Source: Pseudomonadota bacterium
GTDB taxonomy: Bacteria > Pseudomonadota > Alphaproteobacteria > JAAXGF01
Assembly: GCA_022563655.1 (NCBI GenBank)
Contig: JADFMW010000014.1
Span: 1-16,815 of the forward strand
DNA length: 16,815 bases
Reading direction: 5' to 3'
This document shows, in pieces, positions 1 to 6,639 of this stretch. The notes beneath the pieces were generated by a model. The model saw nothing but the letters and a program-made list of their open reading frames with translations, was not told the DNA's origin and searched no databases. A program made the position numbers and the translations under genes. The first letter of the stretch is position 1. Every line of letters starts with the position of its first letter.

Positions 1-351
1 TGCGACGGCATCGCGCCGCACGCTTTTCCTAGCCTGTCGTGCGATATCCGCCGTGCCGCACCCGTCCATGGTGAGAAATCCGGGCTAGGGCCAACGGCGG
101 CGCCGATTTCAACCATGCGACGTTTCCCGGAGCGATCGAGCCGCGCAGGACACCAGTATTCTACTCCCTGAACGCTTCGGGTTCGGCCATGAAGATGACG
201 AAGAAACCTCACGACCTCACCTCCCAAGGCGCGAGAGCCTTGCCTGCATTCAGCGCTTTCCGCCCGCGCCGCGAGGGTGCGCCGCGTCCGGTGTGTGCCG
301 CGCCCGCGTCTGCGCCACTGGCGGCGCCGTGCTTGCGCCCGGGCCGCGTGT
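1..351. other. Left flank, no supportable gene
   Basis: This stretch lies downstream of the Sel1-repeat gene. I found no tRNA, no convincing coding sequence and no strong terminator. A short inverted repeat AAGGC/GCCTT with a 6-nt loop (226-241) is too small and lacks a T-run. On the minus strand an ATG at 69 opens a frame that runs off the left edge (23 codons), and an ATG at 116 opens another. Neither has a clear ribosome-binding site or a recognisable sequence, so a neighbouring gene starting here is possible but unproven. Confidence 0.5.
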
Positions 352-3300
352 TTAGTTGCTGGGCTCGTTCTGGCTCTCGGGTTTCGACCCAAAGAGACTG
401 CGGAAGAACTTGAATACCCCTGAACGCTTTTTTTCGCTGTCCGGTTTTAGCTCGGCGGCGACCGTGTCGGCCTCCGTCCCCGGCTGGCCTGCCGCGGTTT
501 CCGCCGCGCCAGCGTCGGGGCCGCACGGGGGCGCCGCCACGTCTGCAACGGTGTCGGCCGCTGCTTGCGAATCTTTTGCCGCGGGGTCTTTCACCACCGA
601 GTCCGCGTCGCACGGGGGCGCCGCTTCGCCGGTCGCCGCAACGGGTTCCTGCCGCGCAGGTCCTTCCACCGAAGAGCCCGGCTTGGGCGATAGCAGCGCC
701 ACGGCGGTTCCCATGCGGGACTCTGCACCCGGCTCCCGCACCGTGGTTTCTTCCGCAGCAGATGCGGGTTCAGGTGGTGGCGTTGCCTCGCCGGCCACCA
801 TGGCGATCTGCGCAACGGGGTCCTCCCGCGCCGTGTCTTCCAGCGGAGACGCCGGCTCGGGCGGCGGCGCCTCGGCTGTGCCCATGCTGGGCTCTGCACC
901 CGGCTCCCGCATCGCGGCTTCTTCCGCAGCAGACGCGGGTTCCGGTGGTGTCGCCGCCTCGGCGGTTTTCATGTCCGCTTCCGGTTGCTTTGCGGCGCGT
1001 GCTGCCGCCGTAGACTCGGGCGCGGCCCGCAACGGCTCCACGGCGGCAACCGCGTCAGCCACCGCGCCGGCCTCCTCAACCGGTTCTTTGCCCTCGGTTT
1101 CCGCCACCTGAGACGTCGGCTCGGGCGGTGGCGGCACCACGGCGGCAGCCGCGCTGGCCTCCGCACTGGGCTCCGCCGCCGCGGGTCGTTCGACACCAGA
1201 ATCGGGCTCGGACGGCGGCGCTGCCTGTGCGGTGGTCATGCCGGGCTTCGCCACCGCAGGATCCACTGCGGCCGATTCCACGGCAGCGTCCGGCAGGGGT
1301 GGCGGCAGCGGCTCGACGGTGATTGGGCCGGCCTCGGCCGCCGGCTCCTCCCCCAGAGCTGCTTCAACCGCGGTGTCCTCTGCGCTCGGCGGTCCCGGCG
1401 TGGCGGACGCGCTTGGTTGCTCCGCCACGGCGCCTTCCGCCGCAGACTGTGGCTCAGGCGGCGCCAGAGCCAGGGCGATGGGCGCATCGGCCCCGGCCGC
1501 CGGCACCTCCGCCGGGGATGCTTCAACCGCGGTGTCCGCTGCGGCCGGCGGTGCCTGCGTGGCCGCCACACCGGATCCCTCCACAGCAGGCTGCGGTTCA
1601 GCGGGCAGCCGCGCCAGGGCGATGGCCGCGTCATCCTCGATCGTCGGTTCCCGCCTCGGTGCTGCTTTGGCCGCGTTGTCCACCGCGGGCCGCGGCGCCG
1701 GCTCCTTGGCCGCCGCGCCGGCCTTGGCCTTCGGCTGCTGAAGGGCAGCTTCGGCAGCCACAGACTCGTCTCCGAGCAACAGCTTCCTCAGAGCGCGGGC
1801 CGCGCGGGCCTCAGTCGTCAACTCGCGTGGCGGGGTTGCCGCGACGGCCAACTCCGCTGCAGGCGGTGGCGCCTCGGTAGCCGCCCCGCCGGGTTCCTCC
1901 ACCGCAGGCCGCGGTTCGGCGGGCAGCCGCGCCAGGGCGATGGCCGAGTCGGCCTCGATCGCCGGCTCCCGCAACGGTGCTGCTTTGGCCGCGGTATCCG
2001 CTGCGGGCCGCGGTGCCGGCTCCTTGGCCGCCGCGCTGGCTTTCTCCGCCACGGCTCGCCTTGCCACGGGCTGCGGTTGCAACGGCGTCAGCACAAGGGC
2101 ACGGGGCGCTGCGGGCGCGGTCGCCAGCCTCGCCGCGGGAGCCGCTCCGACCGCGGTGGCCGCGGCGGGCCGCCGCGCCAGGGCGATGGCCGAGTCGGCC
2201 TCGATCGCCGGCTCCCGCAGCGGTGCTGCTTTGGCGGCGGTGTCCGCTGCGGGCCGCGGCACCGGCTCCTTGACCACCGCGCCGGCCTTGGCCTCGGGCC
2301 GCCGTGGGGCGGCTGCCGCTGCCTCAGGCTCCTGTTCAAACAACGGTTGCCTCAGGGCTAGGGCCGCGGGGGCCTCGGCCGCCGCGTCGGGTTTCTCCAC
2401 CGCAGCCGCTTCGACCGCGGCGTCCGCTGCGGGCGGCATCGCTTGCATAGTGATCGTGGCGGTCTCCACCGCGGCTTCTTCGGCTGCAAAACCCGGACCG
2501 GAAGGCGGCAACCCGGCAACGACCGTGCCCGGCTGCGAAACTGATTCGTTCAACGAAATATCGTCCAAGGTTGGGCCGGCGGCGGCCGGCGGCGTCACCG
2601 CAGCGGCGTCCGGAGCGGGCTTCGGCGTCGGTTGCTCCGCCACAGCTTCTTCCTCCACCCCACCCGGCTCGAACGACGGCGTCGCCTCGGCGGCGGGCAG
2701 GGCCGGTTCGTCGTAGGGCTCTACCTCCATTGGCGCTGTGGCGACGCCTTCGGGTTCGTCGAGTAAGGGCTCGATGGTTGTCCCTTCCTCGACGCCCTCG
2801 ATCCAAGACGCCAGCGGAGTCACGGCGACCGTTCCGGGCAACAGCGCCGCGAGCCGGTTGTGGGCGCGCCGGTCGCCTTGTACCGCCGCCGCCCGGTACC
2901 AGTTCACCGCCTTTTCGCGCTCGGCCAGCCCGCCTATGCCTTTCTCGTACATGTGGGCGAGCTCGAACTGGGCCCGTGCGTCACCCTGGCGCGCCGCCCT
3001 GAGGAACCACCCCCGCGCCTCGTCGGGTTGCTCGCTCAGCGCCAGGCCGAGGGTATACTGCGCGTCGGAGTCACCCAGTGTCGACGCGCGCCGCAGCCAG
3101 GCGCGCGCCATCCTCTCGTCGCGTCCGACACCGTCGCTGTCCCGGTACATCTGGCTGAGGTTGAATGCGGCCCGCGCGTTGCCCTGGGCAGCAGCCCTGC
3201 GGTACCATTCGAGAGCGGCATTGGGGTCGCGCGGCATGCCGGAGCCGGCGCGCAGCCGCGTGGCGAGCCGCACCTGGGCCACAGGGTCGCCGACCTCGGC

Positions 3301-4734
3301 CGCGACGAACAGCTCGTCCAAAACAGTGGGGTCGCCGGACTGCTCCACGCTCGTACCGCTGGCGAGGCGCTCGGCGGCGCCGGTGTGACCCTGTGCTGCG
3401 GCGATCTTGTACCAACGCCTCGCGGCCTCATCGTCGCGCGCGCCCCCACGGCCGTCGCGATAGAGTTCGGCGAGCTGAAACTGCGCCGCCGTGAGCCCGA
3501 ACTCGGCCGCCGAGCGCAACCAGCGCACCGCTTTCGCGTCGTCCTGCGCCAAGCCGTCGCCCCACAGGTACATCTGGCTGAGGGACAACGCCGCTTCCGG
3601 ATGGCCCTGCTCGGCCGCAAGACGGTACCAGCGTGCGGCCTTCTTGGCATCGCGCGGGATCCCCTCACCGCGGCGGAAGATGTGGCCGAGACTGATCTGG
3701 GCGGAGGCGAAGCCTTGGTCGGCCGCTTGGCGCATCAGCGCGATTCCCGCCACTACGTCCGGCTCGAGGCCGACGCCCTTGAGATACATATAGCCAAGGC
3801 TGGCCTGCGCGCCGACGGACCCCTGGCCGGCCGCCTTGCGGTACCAACTCAGCGCCTTGGCGTAGTCGCGCTCGACCCCCAAGCCCTTGCGGTAGAGGTG
3901 GCCAAGGTTGGTCTGGGCGAGGGCGTCGCCGTTCTCGGCGAGCTCTTGCCAGGCGCTCAACGCAGCCTCGTAGTCGCCGGCGTCGTACGCGCGGATGGCC
4001 ACATCGCCCACCTTGGCGCTGCTGGCGAGCCGCTCCGTGGCGCCGGCGTGCCCCTGCGCCGCCGCGCGACGATACCAACGTGTCGCGGCCGTTTCGTCGC
4101 GCGGCACCCCACGGCCGCTGCGATAAAGCTCGGCGAGCTGAAACTGCGCCGCCGGGATCCTGAACTCGGCCGCCGCGCCGAGCCAGCGCACCGCCTCCTC
4201 GTCGTCCTGCTCGACCCCGTCGCCGCGCAGGTACATGCGGCCGAGGTGCCACGCCGCCTCCGGAAGGCCCCGCTCGGCCGCAAGGCGGTACCAGCGCGCG
4301 GCTTTGATGGAATCGCGCGGAACCACGTCTCCCCGGAAGTAAATGTGGCCGAGGTGAAGCTGGGCGACGGCGAAGCCCTGCTCGGCGGATTGGCGCATCA
4401 GCGCGATCCCGGCCGAGGGGTCCGGATCGATGCCGAGACCCTTGAGGTACATGTTGGCAAGGTTGGCCTGCGCGCGGCCGTTGCCCTGGTCGGCGGCGGT
4501 GCGGTACCACTTCAGTGCCGCGGCGTAGTCGCGCTCGACCCCGAGCCCTCGGCGGTAGAGGTGGCCAAGGTTGGTCTGCGCGCGGGCCTCGCCGCTCTCG
4601 GCGAGCGGGCGCCATTCGGCGAACGCGGCCTCGTAATCGCCCGCGTCGTAGGCGCTCACGCCAGCATCGAAATCGGCCCGCGCTCCGACCGAAAGACCGA
4701 CCAGCAGAACCGCCGCCCACGCCGTTTGTCTCAT
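352..4734 (-). CDS. Secreted Sel1-repeat protein with long Ala/Pro-rich tail
   Basis: A 1460-residue protein. I chose the ATG at 4734 over the GTG at 4743 because it starts directly at a signal peptide: basic MRQ, hydrophobic AVLLVGLSVG, then an A-R-A cleavage site near residue 20, so periplasmic or exported. Residues about 28-632 hold roughly 14 Sel1-like (TPR-related) repeats of 36 residues with the A-x-x-x-L-G-x-x-Y-x-x-G pattern. Residues 28-238 and 249-459 are near copies of each other. Residues 633-1434 are a low-complexity Ala/Pro/Glu tail with internal repeats, almost certainly disordered. The end (1435-1451) is a basic, Phe-rich amphipathic stretch. Sel1 proteins are usually scaffolds for protein-protein contacts, in envelope, stress or secretion settings; the partner cannot be told from sequence. 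The gene is last in the minus-strand series, 93 nt after the UspA gene, and may have its own promoter. The domain call is firm, the cellular role unknown. Confidence 0.9.
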   Translation of the reverse strand: MRQTAWAAVLLVGLSVGARADFDAGVSAYDAGDYEAAFAEWRPLAESGEARAQTNLGHLYRRGLGVERDYAAALKWYRTAADQGNGRAQANLANMYLKGLGIDPDPSAGIALMRQSAEQGFAVAQLHLGHIYFRGDVVPRDSIKAARWYRLAAERGLPEAAWHLGRMYLRGDGVEQDDEEAVRWLGAAAEFRIPAAQFQLAELYRSGRGVPRDETAATRWYRRAAAQGHAGATERLASSAKVGDVAIRAYDAGDYEAALSAWQELAENGDALAQTNLGHLYRKGLGVERDYAKALSWYRKAAGQGSVGAQASLGYMYLKGVGLEPDVVAGIALMRQAADQGFASAQISLGHIFRRGEGIPRDAKKAARWYRLAAEQGHPEAALSLSQMYLWGDGLAQDDAKAVRWLRSAAEFGLTAAQFQLAELYRDGRGGARDDEAARRWYKIAAAQGHTGAAERLASGTSVEQSGDPTVLDELFVAAEVGDPVAQVRLATRLRAGSGMPRDPNAALEWYRRAAAQGNARAAFNLSQMYRDSDGVGRDERMARAWLRRASTLGDSDAQYTLGLALSEQPDEARGWFLRAARQGDARAQFELAHMYEKGIGGLAEREKAVNWYRAAAVQGDRRAHNRLAALLPGTVAVTPLASWIEGVEEGTTIEPLLDEPEGVATAPMEVEPYDEPALPAAEATPSFEPGGVEEEAVAEQPTPKPAPDAAAVTPPAAAGPTLDDISLNESVSQPGTVVAGLPPSGPGFAAEEAAVETATITMQAMPPAADAAVEAAAVEKPDAAAEAPAALALRQPLFEQEPEAAAAAPRRPEAKAGAVVKEPVPRPAADTAAKAAPLREPAIEADSAIALARRPAAATAVGAAPAARLATAPAAPRALVLTPLQPQPVARRAVAEKASAAAKEPAPRPAADTAAKAAPLREPAIEADSAIALARLPAEPRPAVEEPGGAATEAPPPAAELAVAATPPRELTTEARAARALRKLLLGDESVAAEAALQQPKAKAGAAAKEPAPRPAVDNAAKAAPRREPTIEDDAAIALARLPAEPQPAVEGSGVAATQAPPAAADTAVEASPAEVPAAGADAPIALALAPPEPQSAAEGAVAEQPSASATPGPPSAEDTAVEAALGEEPAAEAGPITVEPLPPPLPDAAVESAAVDPAVAKPGMTTAQAAPPSEPDSGVERPAAAEPSAEASAAAAVVPPPPEPTSQVAETEGKEPVEEAGAVADAVAAVEPLRAAPESTAAARAAKQPEADMKTAEAATPPEPASAAEEAAMREPGAEPSMGTAEAPPPEPASPLEDTAREDPVAQIAMVAGEATPPPEPASAAEETTVREPGAESRMGTAVALLSPKPGSSVEGPARQEPVAATGEAAPPCDADSVVKDPAAKDSQAAADTVADVAAPPCGPDAGAAETAAGQPGTEADTVAAELKPDSEKKRSGVFKFFRSLFGSKPESQNEPSN
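710..790 (-). repeat. 57-codon-period tail repeat, copy A
   Basis: Encodes PPEPASAAEETTVREPGAES followed by RMG. It matches the segment at 881-961 at an exact offset of 171 nt (57 codons), so it is a tandem-type duplication within the disordered tail. Confidence 0.7.
881..961 (-). repeat. 57-codon-period tail repeat, copy B
   Basis: Encodes PPEPASAAEEAAMREPGAEP followed by SMG, the partner of the copy at 710-790. A weaker third version (PPEPASPLEDTAREDPVAQ) lies between the two. Confidence 0.7.
1612..1717 (-). repeat. 106-nt tail repeat, copy 1
   Basis: Part of the low-complexity tail of the Sel1 protein. It encodes the pattern KEPAPRPA...AAKAAP..EP.IE.D.AIALA. It is the most diverged of three in-frame copies. 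Confidence 0.75.
1930..2035 (-). repeat. 106-nt tail repeat, copy 2
   Basis: Second copy of the tail repeat. By my reading it differs from copy 3 at 7 of 106 bases, which is closer than coding constraint on a disordered tail would be expected to maintain and suggests recent duplication or gene conversion. Confidence 0.8.
2176..2281 (-). repeat. 106-nt tail repeat, copy 3
   Basis: Third copy of the tail repeat, 246 nt (82 codons) from copy 2, in the same frame and orientation. It encodes VKEPVPRPA followed by the shared ADTAAKAAPLREPAIEADSA core. Confidence 0.8.
3358..3990 (-). repeat. Sel1 block, copy 2 (codons about 249-459)
   Basis: Second copy of the block, 663 nt from the first and in the same orientation and frame. 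Shared segments include AYDAGDYEAA, QTNLGHLYR, KAARWYRLAAE and AAQFQLAELYR. The two copies have diverged at many positions, so the duplication is not recent. The following Sel1 region (codons about 470-632) is much less similar. Confidence 0.85.
4021..4653 (-). repeat. Sel1 block, copy 1 (codons about 28-238)
   Basis: First copy of a 221-residue-period duplication within the Sel1 gene. It opens with AYDAGDYEAA, continues with TNLGHLYR, GLGVERDYA and AGIALMRQ, and ends with ERLAS. Each of these recurs 221 residues later in the same order. Confidence 0.85.
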
Positions 4735-4755
4735 CGAGTCCACGCCGTTCGTCTC
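4717..4755 (-). repeat. 16-nt direct repeat across the Sel1 gene start
   Basis: CCACGCCGTTTGTCTC (4717-4732) and CCACGCCGTTCGTCTC (4740-4755), plus-strand reading, differ at one base and are offset by 23 nt. One copy lies in the first codons of the signal peptide and the other just upstream of the chosen ATG. It could be a small tandem duplication or a paired protein or RNA binding site. Confidence 0.7.
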
Positions 4756-4827
4756 AAAAACATGTGTCTTTTCCTGCGGTAGCGTACCTTAACTCATCGC
4801 TCCTGTCTCGCCCACGAAAAGCTCGGG

Positions 4828-5346
4828 CTAGGTCAGGTTGATAAGCTGCTCGTCGGTCAGATTGCCCGGGACGATAACCAGCGGAATCCTCAGCCGCCCA
4901 GCGAGCTGACCGGCCAGCCATGAAATGAGCGAGCCGCGCTTGACTTCGGGCGGGGCGGCGCCGACCACGAGGAAGCTGATCTCCGGGTCTTCCTCGACCG
5001 CCGCGAGTATCTCCTCGCCGATGTGGCCTTCGCGCACGGTGAGCACCGGCATCACGCCGGCCCACTCGTTAACCTCGGCGGCGAGGTCTTGCAGCAGGCT
5101 CTCGGTCTCCTCACGGCGTTCTTCTTTCATCACGTCCTCGACCGCCATCCAGTGCTGGAACTCGGCCGGCTCGATCACGTTGAGGAGCAGGACGTTGCCT
5201 TTGGTGTTCTTGGCGCGCAGGCAAGCGAAGCGCACCGCAACGCGCGAATGCGCTGTGCCGTCGACGCACACCAGATACTTTACTCGCCCGGCAATGTGGT
5301 CCGGCAAATCCCGCTCCGTCCAGGGCAGTCCATCTTCTGCGGTCAT
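4828..5346 (-). CDS. Universal stress protein (UspA domain)
   Basis: A 172-residue single-domain Usp-like protein, probably cytoplasmic. The first strand is KYLVCVDGTAHSRVAVRFA, followed by the typical NVLLLNVIEP second strand, a charged helix (MKEERREETESLLQDLAAEV) and a closing IPLVIVPG strand. The ATG at 5346 is preferred over one at 5400, because the extra 18 residues are not Usp-like and neither start has an obvious Shine-Dalgarno sequence (GGCAGG directly precedes the shorter start). The usual nucleotide loop G-x2-G-x9-G-S/T is not evident: the equivalent stretch reads VVGAAPPEVKRGSLISWL, so ATP binding is doubtful. A Usp gene after trpS is the arrangement I expect in Rhodospirillales relatives. 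The family is sure, the function unknown. Confidence 0.88.
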   Translation of the reverse strand: MTAEDGLPWTERDLPDHIAGRVKYLVCVDGTAHSRVAVRFACLRAKNTKGNVLLLNVIEPAEFQHWMAVEDVMKEERREETESLLQDLAAEVNEWAGVMPVLTVREGHIGEEILAAVEEDPEISFLVVGAAPPEVKRGSLISWLAGQLAGRLRIPLVIVPGNLTDEQLINLT

Positions 5347-5548
5347 CCTGCCACCGCCTGAACCCACACCGCAATACCCGCTTTCACGGGCTCCGCGCAT
5401 GGTGAACGAAGTGCATGTATTGCAATGCGATTTTCGAGCCTTCTCGGGGCCGTTCGGAAGCGATTCGGTCGGTCGGATCGATGGCGGGGCGGCTGTAGGC
5501 GGCGATGGTGCGACGCTGGTTATCGATGCGGCGCCGCCTGGCCCCGCC
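5347..5548. other. trpS-uspA intergenic region
   Basis: A 202-nt spacer between the trpS stop and the chosen Usp start. It contains GC palindromes near 5530-5537 but no stem followed by a T-run, and no confident promoter hexamers. An ATTGCAAT palindrome (about 5418-5425) is the only AT-rich element and could mark an upstream control region for the Usp gene, but this is weak. Confidence 0.4.
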
Positions 5549-6547
5549 TCATTCGCGCATCAGCCCCATGACGGTGTGAACCTGAGAGAGGTTATGGCGC
5601 GCGATCTCCGCGGCGCGCTCGCTGCCGCGCTGCAGGACGCCCTCGATGTAGGCCGGCTCGCTTACCAACCGCTTCATCTCGGCGCCCAGCGGGCCGAGAA
5701 CGGAGACCGCGAGATCGGCAAGCTCGGACTTGAAGCTCGAGAACATGGCGCCCTCGAACTTGGCGCAAACCGCTTTCTGTGTCGTCTCGGCCAGCGCCGC
5801 GTAGATGCCGATGAGGTTGGCTGCCTCGGGCCTTCCCTCGAGACCCTCCGGCGTGCCGGGCAAGGGGTCGGGATCGGTCCTGGCCTTGCGTATCTTCAGG
5901 GCGATCGTCTCGGCGTCATCGGTCAGGTTGATACGCGAGTAGTCCGAGCGGTCGGACTTGCTCATCTTCGCGCGGCCGTCGCGCAGCGACATCACCCGCG
6001 TGGCCGCGCCGAAGATTTGCGGCTCGGGGAGCGGGAAGAAGTCGATCCCATAATGCCGGTTGAAGGCGCCGGCGATGCCGCGGGCGAGCTCGAGATGCTG
6101 CTTCTGGTCTTCGCCCACGGGCACGTGCGTGGCCTTGTAGAGCAGGATATCGGCAGCCATCAGCACGGGATAGGCATACAGGCCGAGCCCGGCGCTGTCG
6201 CGCTGGTCGCCCGCCTTGTCCTTGAACTGGGTCATGCGGTTGAGCCAGCCGAGCGGGGTGAGGCAGCCGAGCAGCCAGGCCAGCTCGCTGTGGGCGGGCA
6301 CCGCGCTCTGGCAGAAGATAATGCACCGCTCGGGGTCGATCCCGGCGGCGATCAGCCCGGCGGTCACCTCGCGCACGTTGCCGCGCAGCTCGTCCGGGTC
6401 TTGCGGCATGGTCAGGGCGTGCAAATCCACGAGGCAATAAATCGACTCGAAGCTCTCCTGCAGCGACACCCAGTTGCGGATCGCGCCCAGGTAATTGCCG
6501 AGGTGCAGGTTGCCGCTCGGCTGTATTCCCGAGAAGATGCGGTTCAC
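5549..6547 (-). CDS. trpS: Tryptophanyl-tRNA synthetase
   Basis: A 332-residue class I aminoacyl-tRNA synthetase that charges tRNA-Trp with tryptophan using ATP in the cytoplasm; bacterial enzymes are about 330-350 residues, so this one is full length. The HIGH-type signature is PSGNLHLGNYLGA (residues 10-22) and the KMSKS loop is at 194-198 (AKMSKSDRSD). The LVDLHALT, GLGLYAYPVLMAADILLY and VPVGEDQKQHLELAR segments are the tryptophan and ATP pocket regions characteristic of TrpS. The start is GTG at 6547; an in-frame TGA lies one codon upstream of the preceding codon, so no longer start is possible. It sits 92 nt downstream of murJ, with a terminator-like hairpin in between. Confidence 0.97.
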   Translation of the reverse strand: MNRIFSGIQPSGNLHLGNYLGAIRNWVSLQESFESIYCLVDLHALTMPQDPDELRGNVREVTAGLIAAGIDPERCIIFCQSAVPAHSELAWLLGCLTPLGWLNRMTQFKDKAGDQRDSAGLGLYAYPVLMAADILLYKATHVPVGEDQKQHLELARGIAGAFNRHYGIDFFPLPEPQIFGAATRVMSLRDGRAKMSKSDRSDYSRINLTDDAETIALKIRKARTDPDPLPGTPEGLEGRPEAANLIGIYAALAETTQKAVCAKFEGAMFSSFKSELADLAVSVLGPLGAEMKRLVSEPAYIEGVLQRGSERAAEIARHNLSQVHTVMGLMRE

Positions 6548-6570
6548 GTCTCACGCCCCAGGCCGCAAGC

Positions 6571-6594
6571 AAAAGCCGCGCCGTTATGGCGCGG
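6571..6594 (-). terminator. Hairpin with short U-run after murJ, before trpS
   Basis: Reading the minus strand, a perfect 7-bp stem CCGCGCC/GGCGCGG with loop ATAAC is followed by CTTTTG. This has the layout of an intrinsic terminator for the murJ transcript, 46 nt past the murJ stop. The U-run is only four bases. The hairpin ends 24 nt before the trpS GTG, leaving little room for a trpS promoter, so partial termination or attenuation is an alternative. Confidence 0.5.
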
Positions 6595-6639
6595 GCCGCC
6601 GGGCGGGTCAAGCCGCATGGACGGGCGGCGCGGCGCGGC

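Noticed and set aside
1..116. Possible start of a minus-strand gene running off the left edge (ATG at 69 or 116)
   Set aside because: Only 23-38 codons are visible, with two competing frames, no ribosome-binding site and no recognisable sequence.
352..2838. CRISPR-like or mobile repeat array in the Sel1 tail region
   Set aside because: The repeats are in frame, diverged, irregularly spaced and encode a continuous Ala/Pro-rich protein tail.
2860..4782. Long plus-strand open frame (about 640 codons) opposite the Sel1 gene
   Set aside because: It is Arg/Gly/Ala-rich shadow sequence without a recognisable domain; the minus strand has a signal peptide and regular Sel1 repeats.
4808..4827. Terminator after the UspA gene (GCCCGAG...CGTGGGC)
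   Set aside because: The stem has a mismatch and a wobble pair, and no T-run follows.
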